From Gp13-AA77 sp035946575 (lineage in GTDB: Bacteria > Acidobacteriota > Terriglobia > UBA7540), in contig DASYZG010000032.1 in assembly GCA_035946575.1 (NCBI GenBank), positions 1-64,000 on the forward strand: a DNA stretch of 64,000 bases, read 5' to 3'. The notes beneath the pieces are model-generated. The model ran no database searches and had not been told where the DNA came from. It saw only the letters and a program-made list of their open reading frames with translations. Below are positions 1 through 8,515 of the stretch, piece by piece; position 1 is the stretch's first letter; every line of letters starts with the position of its first letter. The position numbers and the translations under genes were made by a program.

Positions 1-1
1 C

Positions 2-847
2 GCGCGCACGGATGTCCGTGAGCCTTTCCTTGGCCTCGATCTCACGGCGAATCGCATGTACAACTCGACGTGGGGCCGGTGGCTGACGCCGGACCCGGGC
101 GGGAAGAAGGTCGTCCGCCTGGACGATCCGCAGACCTGGAATATGTATGCGTATGTGCGGAATAACCCTACGACGCTGACCGACCCGAGCGGGCTGGATT
201 TTTATCTGTCGTGTCAACAAGAGAGCTCGACCTGCGGGCACGTCGAGGGTTACAAAGGCCTGTTCCAGGGAACGACGAACGCCAACGGATTCAACGCCAC
301 AGTCGTCACAAGTGCTTCTCTGTCTGACCCGAATAGCGGCAATACAGCTACGGTGAACGGGAACGGGCTTCAAATCACCACAAAGAACGGCACTGCCGAG
401 GGCGTGTTCATCAACAACACTGCTGCCGCTGACATAAGCGGGAGCGGAGCGCTGGCAGGTTTCGGCTTCCACGTGAACTACAGCGACACCGCGACCGGAA
501 ACCTTGCTGGAGGGACCGTCGGGTTCAACGGCAGCCTGGAGCAAGCACGGGCACTGCTCCAATCGGGCGGCGCGTTCAATCTGGGTCTGCTTGACGAGGC
601 GGACGGTTCCATTCTTGGCTTTCATCCGGGGACCGATCAATTTAGGTTCGGCAGTGGCCCCTCACCGCACCTATCCGTGCCGGAAGACTACATTTACAGA
701 GCAACCGGTGGCACAGAAGGGCAAGTCACGTACGTTCTCGACCCGAATCCCAACCACACCATCGTATTTCACGTCGACGCACGCGTAGGAAGCGGGCACG
801 CACGGGACGTGGTCTGCGGCTATTTTGGTATCGGATGCCAACAGTGA
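2..847 (+). CDS. RHS repeat-associated core protein, C-terminal part (5' end outside window)
   Basis: The reading frame is open from the left edge, so only the last 281 residues are visible. They begin with the end of an RHS core: a YNSTWGRWLTPDP motif (about residues 20-32), then NNPTTLTDPSG (about 54-64), the conserved junction after which RHS proteins carry variable C-terminal domains. The roughly 215-residue tail is Gly/Asn/Thr-rich, contains a FRFGSGPSPHLSVPED stretch, and ends with a Cys-containing segment. I recognise no toxin domain in it. RHS proteins are large surface or secreted shells that often deliver a C-terminal effector. The next gene begins 7 bases after the stop and may be translationally linked. 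Family is clear; the tail's function is unknown. Confidence 0.85.
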   Translation, partial: ARTDVREPFLGLDLTANRMYNSTWGRWLTPDPGGKKVVRLDDPQTWNMYAYVRNNPTTLTDPSGLDFYLSCQQESSTCGHVEGYKGLFQGTTNANGFNATVVTSASLSDPNSGNTATVNGNGLQITTKNGTAEGVFINNTAAADISGSGALAGFGFHVNYSDTATGNLAGGTVGFNGSLEQARALLQSGGAFNLGLLDEADGSILGFHPGTDQFRFGSGPSPHLSVPEDYIYRATGGTEGQVTYVLDPNPNHTIVFHVDARVGSGHARDVVCGYFGIGCQQ

Positions 848-854
848 GGGGACC

Positions 855-1226
855 ATGGCAGGGACATTGCTTTTTGTGATTGTGTTTCTTGCGAGCCTCG
901 GAGCAGCCGTCTTCGCATGGGTGCAGTGGTTTTCTCTGGGGGAGCGCTTTCAACCACCGAAGTGGCGAAGCTTCCTCGCGGTGGCTGGCCTGTCAGCCGC
1001 GACCCTGGAGATCGTGGTTCTCGTTTTGTTTGAGGCTTATGCGTTGATTGTGGGCAGTTTCAGCTACCGGGCGAGGACTATCTTTATCTGGGGCCGGGTG
1101 GCTTCCTACCTTTGCGTAATAGCCTTACTAGCTGCTGTTCTTGGCAAGGGCAGAATTCGAATCCCAGTTGCGCTGTCCGCAGTGGCAACCGAGGCGATTT
1201 GGTTTGCACTTGCGATGGCACTTTGA
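855..1226 (+). CDS. Small integral membrane protein behind the RHS gene
   Basis: This 123-residue protein starts at ATG 855, seven bases after the RHS stop, with a GAGGGG Shine-Dalgarno-like run at 845-850. An in-frame ATG at 825 lies inside the RHS gene and is less likely. The sequence is strongly hydrophobic with about four membrane segments (around residues 3-23, 38-62, 75-95 and 100-122) separated by short Arg/Lys-containing loops. No family is recognised. Small multi-helix membrane proteins directly behind RHS or other polymorphic-toxin genes are sometimes immunity proteins; that role is only a positional inference here. Confidence 0.6.
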   Translation: MAGTLLFVIVFLASLGAAVFAWVQWFSLGERFQPPKWRSFLAVAGLSAATLEIVVLVLFEAYALIVGSFSYRARTIFIWGRVASYLCVIALLAAVLGKGRIRIPVALSAVATEAIWFALAMAL

Positions 1227-1691
1227 AGTGTTTGGCTTGTGTTGGAGGTATGCGCGCTTGCAAGGAGGTCGGCGGGCCGGCTGGCGCACAGCGTTAGCTT
1301 AGCTGTGCCGCTCGTGCTAGGCCCTTGGCGCCTGCCCCGAATTAGCCTCGTGCCAGTCCCTAAGCTGTGCGCTGCCTTCGGCAGCGGGAGTAGGGGTGAC
1401 ACGTCACCCCGCGTCGGGTGCTGGAGAGCAACCTTGGGGTGCTGGGCAGCACCCTTTGAAAACGCGCCACTTACTCGGTTCAGGTATCTCTTCAGCAACC
1501 TGAAGTTGCTGTACGGCAACTTGTTGAAAACACAAGAGAGCAGCGGCTAAAGAGAAGACCTCTCCCTTTCGCCTTCATCCTTCGACACCCTACCGGTGGA
1601 GAAAAGCGCGGCGCACCCGGCATCGATCCTTCCCAGCCCTACCGTCCTGTCAAATCTTTCCAACCCGAACCCATGAAGAGAAGCCGTGCCT
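1227..1691. other. Intergenic stretch, no supported gene
   Basis: About 465 bases between the small membrane protein and the convergent hypothetical gene. Near 1270-1300 there is a GCTGGCGCACAGC word that also opens the 67-bp repeat found around the tRNA-Leu gene, so a degenerate copy of that repeat may lie here. Short open frames on both strands have no credible ribosome site or family. Confidence 0.4.
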
Positions 1692-2456
1692 TCAGCGGCG
1701 CTTGGTGCGACTGGCGGCTTGCGGCTGGCGGGAGTCAATGTCCGAGGAGGAGTCGGGATGGGGGGCGGCTTGGGCGATATGGCGGGCGGGCTGGCCACGG
1801 GTGATGGTGTCGAGGATGAGAGTCCGCCAGTCTTCGTCGTCTTTGGCCAAGTACCAGGAGGGGTCGGAGTAAACGCCGTTGGCGTGCTGCATCGTCACGA
1901 CAGTGATGGTAAAGGGCATCCACTGGTACAGGTCGGGCGGGACAACATCGAACCAATCGATGCGTCCGGCATCGACTTTAGGATAGAAGCGCTGGCGCAG
2001 GTGCGTGGCCAGGGATTCAAACATGTTGGTGGGGCTGGTGCCGCCATTGGGCATGTGAATCAAGGCGAACTGAACGCGCTCTCCCTGCTTCCGGTGGACG
2101 ATCTGGCAGAAGCTGGGGAAGCCGTGATTGCCTTCGTACTGGATGACGGAGGGGTCGTCCACGGGGGGCTTGCGGGAGGAGCGGGCCGCTTCGGTGTGCG
2201 CCCGAGCGATACGGGCTTCGTTCTCGGCAAAGGCCGAGTCATCGGCAGGCCGGTGAGGATCTTCGGGCGCTTCTCGCCCGGTGACGACGCCGGTGGAATC
2301 GCGCACCGCGTTCGTCAAATCCTGCTCTTTGAGCCAAGCTTCGATCTCACGCTGGCAGGAGCGGCTGAGGCGTTCCCTCAGGGCATCGGCTTCGTCGGGT
2401 GAGAGTTCAATGTGCGTGTCGCCGGGTCTCACGACGCGCCCGCCGATGTTCTTCAT
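1692..2456 (-). CDS. Hypothetical protein
   Basis: A 254-residue protein read from the ATG at 2456; an upstream in-frame start would add 19 residues of repeat-like sequence and is less convincing. The N-terminal half is charged and probably helical. The C-terminal half has a natural-looking mixed composition (a FPSFCQIVHRKQGERVQFALIHMPNGG region, then a Trp/Phe/Pro-rich region ending in ITVVTM), which suggests a folded domain. No family is recognised and no signal peptide is seen. The opposite strand carries a long Gly-rich open frame that looks like the shadow. The gene is adjacent to the left REP of the transposase unit, so its neighbours give no functional clue. Confidence 0.55.
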   Translation of the reverse strand: MKNIGGRVVRPGDTHIELSPDEADALRERLSRSCQREIEAWLKEQDLTNAVRDSTGVVTGREAPEDPHRPADDSAFAENEARIARAHTEAARSSRKPPVDDPSVIQYEGNHGFPSFCQIVHRKQGERVQFALIHMPNGGTSPTNMFESLATHLRQRFYPKVDAGRIDWFDVVPPDLYQWMPFTITVVTMQHANGVYSDPSWYLAKDDEDWRTLILDTITRGQPARHIAQAAPHPDSSSDIDSRQPQAASRTKRR

Positions 2457-2491
2457 GAACCACCAGGGGCCGATGAAAGGGTAGCAAGCAA

Positions 2492-2523
2492 GTAGCGCAG
2501 ACCTGCTTCTCAAGGTCTGCGGC
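2492..2523. repeat. Left REP of a REP/transposase unit
   Basis: A 32-base element whose reverse complement matches 3105-3136 apart from a few bases in the centre. Each copy is itself a hairpin (GCAGACC pairing with GGTCTGC). It sits 61 bases before the transposase start. Confidence 0.8.
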
Positions 2524-2584
2524 TTCTCCGGCGAGACAATTCGTTCACTTGAGTTGTGATCCGCCGGGCAGGTAGATCAGGCGC

Positions 2585-3101
2585 ATGTCGAAGCTGCGGC
2601 GGCCCTTCCTCTATGATCGCTATTTCTTCCTAACGGTGAAGTTGTTGCCGCGCCATTCTGCAAGATGGGGATTGCAAGCGGCTCGCGCGTTCCATCGCGC
2701 GGATGCGACCCCAGGACGGGTTTGTGCTCACAGCCTGGGTGTTTCTGCCTGACCACTGGCACGCCATCATCTACCCGCCCTACCCGCTCAGCATCTCCGT
2801 GGTGTTCAAAGCCGTTAAAGCGAGCTCGATGATCTCCATCAACGTGGCGCGCGGCACCCGCGGTGAGGTTTGGCAAGGCCGTTTCTTCGACCGCGCGCTG
2901 CGCACCGTCAAGGAATACAATGAAAGGGTGGAGTATATCCATCTGAATCCAGTTCGTCGGGGACTGGTCCAACGAGCCGACGACTGGGACTGGTCCAGCG
3001 CGAACGAGTACGGCGGAAGGAGCCCGGAGGAGCAGGAGCGGCGATGCGGGCTGGCGATCGACCGCGTGCGCTTGCCGGCCGATGAGAGGGCCCGGATATG
3101 A
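2585..3101 (+). pseudogene. REP-associated tyrosine transposase (RAYT), frameshifted
   Basis: ATG 2585 opens a typical RAYT N-terminus (MSKLRRPFLYDRYFFLTVKLL) that runs out of frame. The rest of the protein, from a CKRLARSIARMRPQDGF segment onward, is in another frame, with the switch between about 2640 and 2670. The second part has the Y1-transposase HWH metal site (LPDHWHAIIYP), the WQGRFFDRALRT block, and the EYIHLNPVRRGLV helix with the candidate catalytic Tyr. RAYTs are single-copy transposases that act on REP hairpins. Matching inverted REPs lie on both sides. One indel explains the break; it may be real decay or a sequencing error. The second frame alone could be annotated as a CDS from 2703. 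Confidence 0.75.
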
Positions 3102-3104
3102 AAG

Positions 3105-3136
3105 GCCGCAGACCCTGAACGGCAGGTCTGCGCTAC
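3105..3136. repeat. Right REP of the REP/transposase unit
   Basis: Inverted partner of 2492-2523, beginning three bases after the transposase stop. It has the same internal hairpin arms (GCAGACC / GGTCTGC) with a slightly different loop. Confidence 0.8.
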
Positions 3137-3294
3137 TCGCTTTCCCCGATTCTGGAAATCAACCAAGATCATTACCCCGAGAGAGCTGTCGGAGATCATT
3201 GCTCCGCACCTCGGGCCTCAGGAGTAGCGCCGACCGCCGACGTCCAACAAACTGCGACGGGCAGCCCGAACCTTGATAAGATTGCTGCCTTTGT

Positions 3295-4506
3295 ATGCTG
3301 AATCGCCTGGTTCCATTGCTCGGCATTTTGGTTCTGCTGGGAATCGCCTTCGCGTTCTCGCGCAATCGCCGCGCGATCAGCTTTCGCGTGGTGGGCTGGG
3401 GACTCGGGCTGCAGTTTCTGATCGCGATCTTCGTGCTGCGCACCGAGGTCGGTTACTGGCTGCTCGACAAGGCTTCGCGGGGCGCGGTCTGGCTGCTGAA
3501 CTTCTCCTTCGAAGGCTCGAAGTTTCTCTTCGGATCGCTCGGCGACCCCAAGGGCAATCTCGGGCTGATCTTCGCCTTCCAGGTCCTGCCCATCATCATT
3601 TATGTGGCGTGTCTTTCGGCCATCCTCTACTACCTGCGCGTGCTGCCGCTGCTGGTGCGGCTGATGGGCCTGGCGATGTCGAAGATCCTGGGCTCGAGCG
3701 GCGCCGAATCGCTCGAGGTGGCGGCCAGCATCATGCTCGGCCAGACGGAGGCGCCGCTTACCATCCGGCCGTATCTCGACGAACTGACCGAGTCCGAGCT
3801 GATGACCATCATGACCGCGGGCATGGCGCACATCTCCGGGGCCACGCTGGGCGCTTACATCCTGTTCGGCGCGGAGGCGCGCCACCTGCTCACCGCGGTC
3901 TTCATGACGGCGCCCGGAACCATCCTGATCGCGAAGATGCTGCAGCCGGAAGTGGCGGTGCCGAAGACGGCCGGCCAGCTCGACATCGCGCTCGAGAAGC
4001 GCGACGTCAACCTGCTCGACGCGGCCTCGCACGGCGTCACCGACGGCCTGTTCCTCGCCCTCAACGTGGGCGCGATGCTGATCGCCTTCTACGCCCTGAT
4101 CTATCTCTGTAACGGCGTCTTCAGCGCGCTGCACACCCAGATCACGCTGCAGTCGATCTTCGGGCACGTCCTCGCGCCCATGGCCTGGCTGCTCGGTGTG
4201 CCCTGGCACGATGCCTCGCAGGTGGGGAATCTGATGGGCACCAAGGTGGTGCTCAACGAATTTGTCGCCTTTACGCAGCTCGGCCCGCTGAAAGGGCATA
4301 TCGCGGCGCGATCCTTCACCATCGCCACCTATGCGCTCTGCGGCTTTGCGAACTTTTCCTCGATCGGCATTCAGATCGGCGGCATCGGGTCGCTCGCGCC
4401 CTCGCGCAAGCGCGATCTGGCGCGGCTCGGCTTCCGGGCGCTGCTCGCGGGCACGCTGGCGAATTATCTGTCGGCGGCGATTGCGGGTCTGCTGCTGGCG
4501 CAGTGA
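3295..4506 (+). CDS. Concentrative nucleoside transporter (CNT/NupC family)
   Basis: A 403-residue integral membrane protein, the usual length for bacterial NupC-type carriers, which import nucleosides with protons or sodium. It shows the N-terminal pair of helices, the family signature GQTEAPLTIRPY (about residue 149) and the second signature GTKVVLNEFVAF (about residue 321), both of which line the nucleoside and ion site. The last helix ends in an Ala/Leu-rich segment. A purine nucleoside phosphorylase follows 141 bases later on the same strand, which fits import followed by phosphorolysis. A palindromic repeat fills the gap between the two. Substrate preference cannot be read from sequence alone. 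Confidence 0.92.
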   Translation: MLNRLVPLLGILVLLGIAFAFSRNRRAISFRVVGWGLGLQFLIAIFVLRTEVGYWLLDKASRGAVWLLNFSFEGSKFLFGSLGDPKGNLGLIFAFQVLPIIIYVACLSAILYYLRVLPLLVRLMGLAMSKILGSSGAESLEVAASIMLGQTEAPLTIRPYLDELTESELMTIMTAGMAHISGATLGAYILFGAEARHLLTAVFMTAPGTILIAKMLQPEVAVPKTAGQLDIALEKRDVNLLDAASHGVTDGLFLALNVGAMLIAFYALIYLCNGVFSALHTQITLQSIFGHVLAPMAWLLGVPWHDASQVGNLMGTKVVLNEFVAFTQLGPLKGHIAARSFTIATYALCGFANFSSIGIQIGGIGSLAPSRKRDLARLGFRALLAGTLANYLSAAIAGLLLAQ

Positions 4507-4511
4507 CCGCG

Positions 4512-4567
4512 CTGTAGCGCGGGCGTCCTCGCCCGCGATTTGCGCGCCTGCGACAGGCGCGCTACAG
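4512..4567. repeat. Compound palindromic intergenic repeat
   Basis: An outer stem (CTGTAGC at 4512-4518 with GCTACAG at 4561-4567) encloses two hairpins, GCGGGCG/CGCCCGC and GCGCCTG/CAGGCGC. Related copies lie at about 9684-9712 (inverted), 18874-18905 (direct) and 50160-50203 (inverted, partial), all between genes. Confidence 0.7.
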
Positions 4568-4647
4568 AAGGTCGCAGGTTGAAGGTCGACAGTTAGTACA
4601 GCGGACAACGGACGACTGACAACGGACCGCACCTGAGGAGTCCGAAC

Positions 4648-5493
4648 GTGCGAGGCCGACCCCGAACTCCGAGAACCGACTACGATCGCGCGCTGGCTGC
4701 GGCGCGATACATCAGGGCAACCGGTGGCCTCTCGCCGCGCCTCGGCATGATTCTCGGTTCCGGCCTGGGTGAGGTGGTCGAGCGGCTGGAGAATCCGCGA
4801 CGGCTGCCCTACGCCTCGATCCCGCACTTTCCCCGCTCCACGGTTGCCGGTCACGCGGGCGAACTCGCCCTCGGACACTGGAGTGGCGTGCCCACGGCCA
4901 TGCTCTGCGGGCGCATGCACCTGTACGAGGGCTATACGCCGTCCGAAGTGGTGCTCGCGGCGCGCGCGCTGGCGCTCGCTGGAATCGAGTACCTGTTCGT
5001 GACCTGCGCCGCGGGCGGCATCGGCGCGCGCTGCCTGCCCGGCAGCCTCATGATCTTCTCCGATCACCTGAACTACCAGGGCGTGAACCCGCTGGTTGGT
5101 CCTGAGGACGCGCGCCTGGGTCCGCGCTTCATCGAAATGAGCGAGGCGTATGACCGCGAACTGCGGACTCTGGCACGCCGTGGCGCCCACAAACTGCGCC
5201 TGAAATGCTCCGAAGGCGTTTACGCCGGATTGCTCGGCCCGAGCTTCGAGACGCCGGCCGAGATACGCGCCCTGCGTCGCCTGGGCGCCGACGCCGTGGG
5301 CATGTCGACGGTGCTCGAAGTGATCGCGGCGCGACAAAGGGGCGTCCGGGTGCTGGCGGTGGCGTCGATTACCAATCGGGCGGCGGGACTGACGCGCGAG
5401 CGCCTTAGCCATCAGGAGGTCCTGGAAGCGGGACGCCGGGGTGCACGCAATCTCGCGAGCCTTTTCGACGAAGTCGTCGCCGGCATCCGCTAG
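4648..5493 (+). CDS. Purine nucleoside phosphorylase (trimeric type, PNP/MTAP superfamily)
   Basis: Starts at GTG 4648 with GAGGAG at 4635-4640, giving 281 residues. It splits purine nucleosides with phosphate into base and ribose 1-phosphate. Visible family motifs are GSGLG (about 37-41, phosphate loop), GHAGEL, GRMHLYEGY, LLGPSFETPAEIR (the Glu that contacts purine/ribose), GADAVGMST, and SITNRAAG with Asn243, the purine-binding Asn of this class. The motif normally written TNAAGG reads TCAAGG here, with Cys at residue 120. The nucleoside carrier upstream supports a salvage role. The unusual Cys could affect specificity, so a 5'-methylthioadenosine phosphorylase-like activity is not excluded. 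Confidence 0.9.
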   Translation: MRGRPRTPRTDYDRALAAARYIRATGGLSPRLGMILGSGLGEVVERLENPRRLPYASIPHFPRSTVAGHAGELALGHWSGVPTAMLCGRMHLYEGYTPSEVVLAARALALAGIEYLFVTCAAGGIGARCLPGSLMIFSDHLNYQGVNPLVGPEDARLGPRFIEMSEAYDRELRTLARRGAHKLRLKCSEGVYAGLLGPSFETPAEIRALRRLGADAVGMSTVLEVIAARQRGVRVLAVASITNRAAGLTRERLSHQEVLEAGRRGARNLASLFDEVVAGIR

Positions 5494-6857
5494 CCGGCCA
5501 TATGGCCCTGCCACTCGACAGTTCTGCCAGTCAAATAGACGGATCAGGGCATAAGCGGCCAAGGTCTTCGTCCTTGATAACCTTGAAGTGCGGGACGTAG
5601 GGCCGGGGCTTGTCCCGGCGCCAAGCACGGGCAAGATGCCCGTGCTACGTCCCCGGTAGACTGCCCGTGCTACGCACCACCTAGCACGGCCTTCCAGGCC
5701 GTGCCAGAGCCGACCCAAGCGTCGGCCCAACGATCGCGCAGTGGAGCGAGAACAGAACTCACGTTTCGAGCATAACGGTCCAATCGGTTGGCGCCCGAAA
5801 CGGGCCGGAATCTCTCCAGGCAAGCCGCTGATTCCAGGCGACTTTCCAGCTTGGTTCGTCGGGATGTTTTTGCTCCCGCCGCCGCGGCGCAGTAACCCTC
5901 CAACTCCAGTTCCTCCGCTGCTGGGCCCGGACCCCGCTCCCGCCATGTGGCCGCGACGTCGCCTGCGAGCCGCGGGAGGCCACGATGCGGTCAAATCGAG
6001 GGCTTCAACTAGCTTCAAGTCAAAAAAGGGTCCTTTTTCGAGGCTAAGCTGCTGAAAAAAAGTGAGATAAGCACAATGGGTTTGGCGGAGGCGACTTCGA
6101 GGATAACCAACTGATACGGTTCGACTTAACCTCAATGGGTTTGGGTGGCTTTGGCGAGGGCGGTGATTACCGAATGATTTACAACTGCGACCTCGCCCCC
6201 CGGTCCCCGCGCCCCCAATGATGCCGCTATCAGGCTGGGACACATACATCTCTCCAGGAATCGCCCGTTTCCCGTGGCTAATCTGCTGAAAATAATGGAG
6301 ATAAGTGCGCTTGGCTTTGCTCCGGCCGATTTCGCAGTATCTTACTGACCTGAAAAGGCTTAACCATTTGGCTTCGGTGGCCTTGCCCGGGGCGATTCTC
6401 TGGGGCAGGTGGGCTTTGGTGGGAACAAGCGGCAGTGACAGGCGCACTCGTACGGTCATAGCACGCCCCCACCATTTAAACGAAACTCGAGCATAGCACG
6501 TCCGGGCATTGTTGTCAAGCGATTTTCGAGGCCCTGGGAGTAGGCTAGATTGCGTTATTACCGACGCCATTATAGACGCGCTTCGCTTGCTATCGCGTCT
6601 GGCAAAGAGGCGGGTATGATCTGAACCTCTGGAGCCGGAAGAAGATCCTGGAGAAGCTCAACGATTGAGAGTTACAAAATGCGGTGACAATCGTTTTCGG
6701 GCACCTCCCCTCACCCGCCCTCGTACCTCGGGCACCCTCTCCCAGGGTGAGAGGGTGGCCCACCGCCAGCTTTTTTCATCAGCTGCGGTGGGCCGGGTGA
6801 GGGCTTAGCCCGTCACTCTATTTGGAAACACTCTGTAAGACGGCGCAGCGTTCGACA
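5494..6857. other. Long intergenic region rich in degenerate repeats
   Basis: About 1.36 kb without a supported gene. It contains hairpins such as GCACGGGCAAGATGCCCGTGC near 5625 and CACGGCCTTCCAGGCCGTG near 5685, and two related words built on CTGCTGAAAA followed by GAGATAAG (about 6047 and 6283). From about 6667 to 6720 a TTACAAAATGCGGTGACAAT block recurs at 41325. The very long open frame on the minus strand runs antisense through the transporter and PNP genes and is not a gene. Confidence 0.6.
6667..6720 (+). repeat. Dispersed repeat, copy 1
   Basis: A block starting GAGAGTTACAAAATGCGG and ending CCCCTCACCCGCC. It recurs at 41325-41372, and its distal half recurs inverted at about 22276-22308. 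All three copies are intergenic. Confidence 0.65.
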
Positions 6858-8285
6858 CTACCGTCGCTTTCCACGCGGGGCAGGTCTTCGTTTCGCTGGT
6901 GCCGGTTTCGGATTGGCGCTTTTTGCGGGCGCGGGCTTCGGTTTCGCGGCCTTCGGAGGTTTGTGCTGAGGTTTTGCCGGCTTGCCCTGAGGTTTTGGGG
7001 GCTTACCCTGAGGTCTTGGGGGCTTACCCTGCGGTCGCGCCGGTTTCGACGGCACGGGGATGGCCGCGCCACCGCTCGTCAGCACGTGTTTGCTGAGATC
7101 AAGAGTCACGCTGTCCTGGACGGCAGCCGCCCCGCCCCCGGCGGGCAGGGCAAAGAACTGGCAGGTGAGCGAGGCAGCACTCGCCGTCAGGCGAAGGAAT
7201 CCCCACTGCGTGTCGTTGTAGGCTTCGAGCGTCAGGGGATTCCCTTTCGCGTCCGTACCCGTCACCGGCGGCGCCGGTTTCGCGCCTCCGAACCCCGTGC
7301 TGAATTTCGAGTGATTGAAATAGCCGCCGGTTCCAGCCACCACAAACGGAATCTGGCGATTCTGCACCACGCGCGTGTAGCGTTCATAAAGGTGCGCATG
7401 CCCGGAGAGAACCACGTCCGGCAGAATGCCCGCCTGGGTGCAGGCGTTGTCGATGTCCTGGAGCATGGCGGGACTCGGAACGTGCTGGCTGCTGCCGGTG
7501 AAGGGCGGATGGTGGATGGCAATAATCAGCGCCCGCACGTCGCCGTGGCTGCGCTCCGTGACGGCATTGGCAAGCTGCTGTTCGAGAAAGGTGAGCTGAG
7601 CGGTGCCGGCGGCACCGCCGCTGATCACTCCCTGGGTGGCGCCCTCGCTGGTATTCGAGTAGAGCCCGATGATCTTGACGAAAGGCGCGTCCAGGGTGAA
7701 ATAGACGCCGGGCTGCGTCATCGTGGTGCGGGAGACGCCGCCAGCCACGGTGGGATGCGTGGGCGTCTGGGCGCAGAAATTCGAATAGAAGGGCTGCAAG
7801 GAATAGGGCACCGCTTCACCGGAATACAGCACGCCGTCGTGATTGCCGGGAATGGCGAAGATGGGCGCGTTGTAGTTCCGGTAGGGATCGTAGAACTGGT
7901 CGTAGTAGTACTTCTCCTGCCCGAAGTAATAGACCACGTCGCCAAGGTTAAAAAAGAACGCGGGCAGACCGGTCTGCCACGTCTTGGCGGCGAGATCCGC
8001 CGACAAAGCGTCCGCGACCGCGAACTGGCGGGAAGGTTCCTTCACTCCGCCGGTATCGCCGGCGGCATGAAAGACAATGCTGCCGGAATTTTGAATCGCC
8101 TCGACATCGGAGGCGTCGAGCACCTCGTCGAGTGACATCACCGGCGGCGACTTCCACGGCGCCGGGATCGGTTCGGGCACCGGGGTGGTGGTGACGCCGG
8201 AATCCGCGAAAACGTCCTGAGGGTTGAAGGTGTCGTAATTATCGGGGGTCGGGCTCGGGTCGCCGAAGATAAATCCGTTGGCCAT
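6858..8285 (-). CDS. Metallophosphoesterase with Pro/Lys-rich C-terminal tail
   Basis: 475 residues from ATG 8285, preceded by GGAGGG at good spacing. The central domain carries the dimetal phosphoesterase signatures in order: an AAGDTGG motif, LGDVVYY, GNHDG, IAIHHPPF and GHAHLYERY, as in calcineurin-like/purple acid phosphatase-type enzymes. The first 60 residues are Pro-rich with no clear signal peptide. The last 75 residues are a low-complexity tail of about six KP(P/A)KPQGKP-type repeats ending in Arg/Lys, unlike the catalytic family and likely a polyanion- or wall-binding extension. Substrate unknown. It stands alone, divergent from the epimerase gene. Confidence 0.82.
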   Translation of the reverse strand: MANGFIFGDPSPTPDNYDTFNPQDVFADSGVTTTPVPEPIPAPWKSPPVMSLDEVLDASDVEAIQNSGSIVFHAAGDTGGVKEPSRQFAVADALSADLAAKTWQTGLPAFFFNLGDVVYYFGQEKYYYDQFYDPYRNYNAPIFAIPGNHDGVLYSGEAVPYSLQPFYSNFCAQTPTHPTVAGGVSRTTMTQPGVYFTLDAPFVKIIGLYSNTSEGATQGVISGGAAGTAQLTFLEQQLANAVTERSHGDVRALIIAIHHPPFTGSSQHVPSPAMLQDIDNACTQAGILPDVVLSGHAHLYERYTRVVQNRQIPFVVAGTGGYFNHSKFSTGFGGAKPAPPVTGTDAKGNPLTLEAYNDTQWGFLRLTASAASLTCQFFALPAGGGAAAVQDSVTLDLSKHVLTSGGAAIPVPSKPARPQGKPPRPQGKPPKPQGKPAKPQHKPPKAAKPKPAPAKSANPKPAPAKRRPAPRGKRR

Positions 8286-8515
8286 TTCAGTTCCCTCCTG
8301 CGGCGCCCTGGAAGCGCCGGTGCGTTGGCCTATTGTAGCCGGGAATGGTAAAGGAATCGTTAAGAATCAGGCCTCGAGTCCGGAAGCGCAGAAACGTGGG
8401 GTATGGAACTGTCGATTGAATTGCGTCGCCGCCTCCTGTAACGTCAAGGTTCTGCAAATCAATTCCCGACACGCGCTACAGCAGTCTGAGGAGGCGCGGG
8501 ACGGCTAAGGAGCCG

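Noticed and set aside
5741..6055. 104-codon frame as a small gene
   Set aside because: Pro/Arg-rich with no ribosome site, in a repeat-rich non-coding stretch.
3196..6570. Very long minus-strand open frame (1124 codons) across the transporter and PNP region
   Set aside because: It is antisense to two genes with clear family motifs, has a biased Arg/Ala/Gly composition and contains no recognisable domain; it arises from high GC.
6822..8135. 437-codon plus-strand frame opposite the phosphoesterase
   Set aside because: Low-complexity Arg/Phe repeats mirror the Pro/Lys repeats of the real gene.
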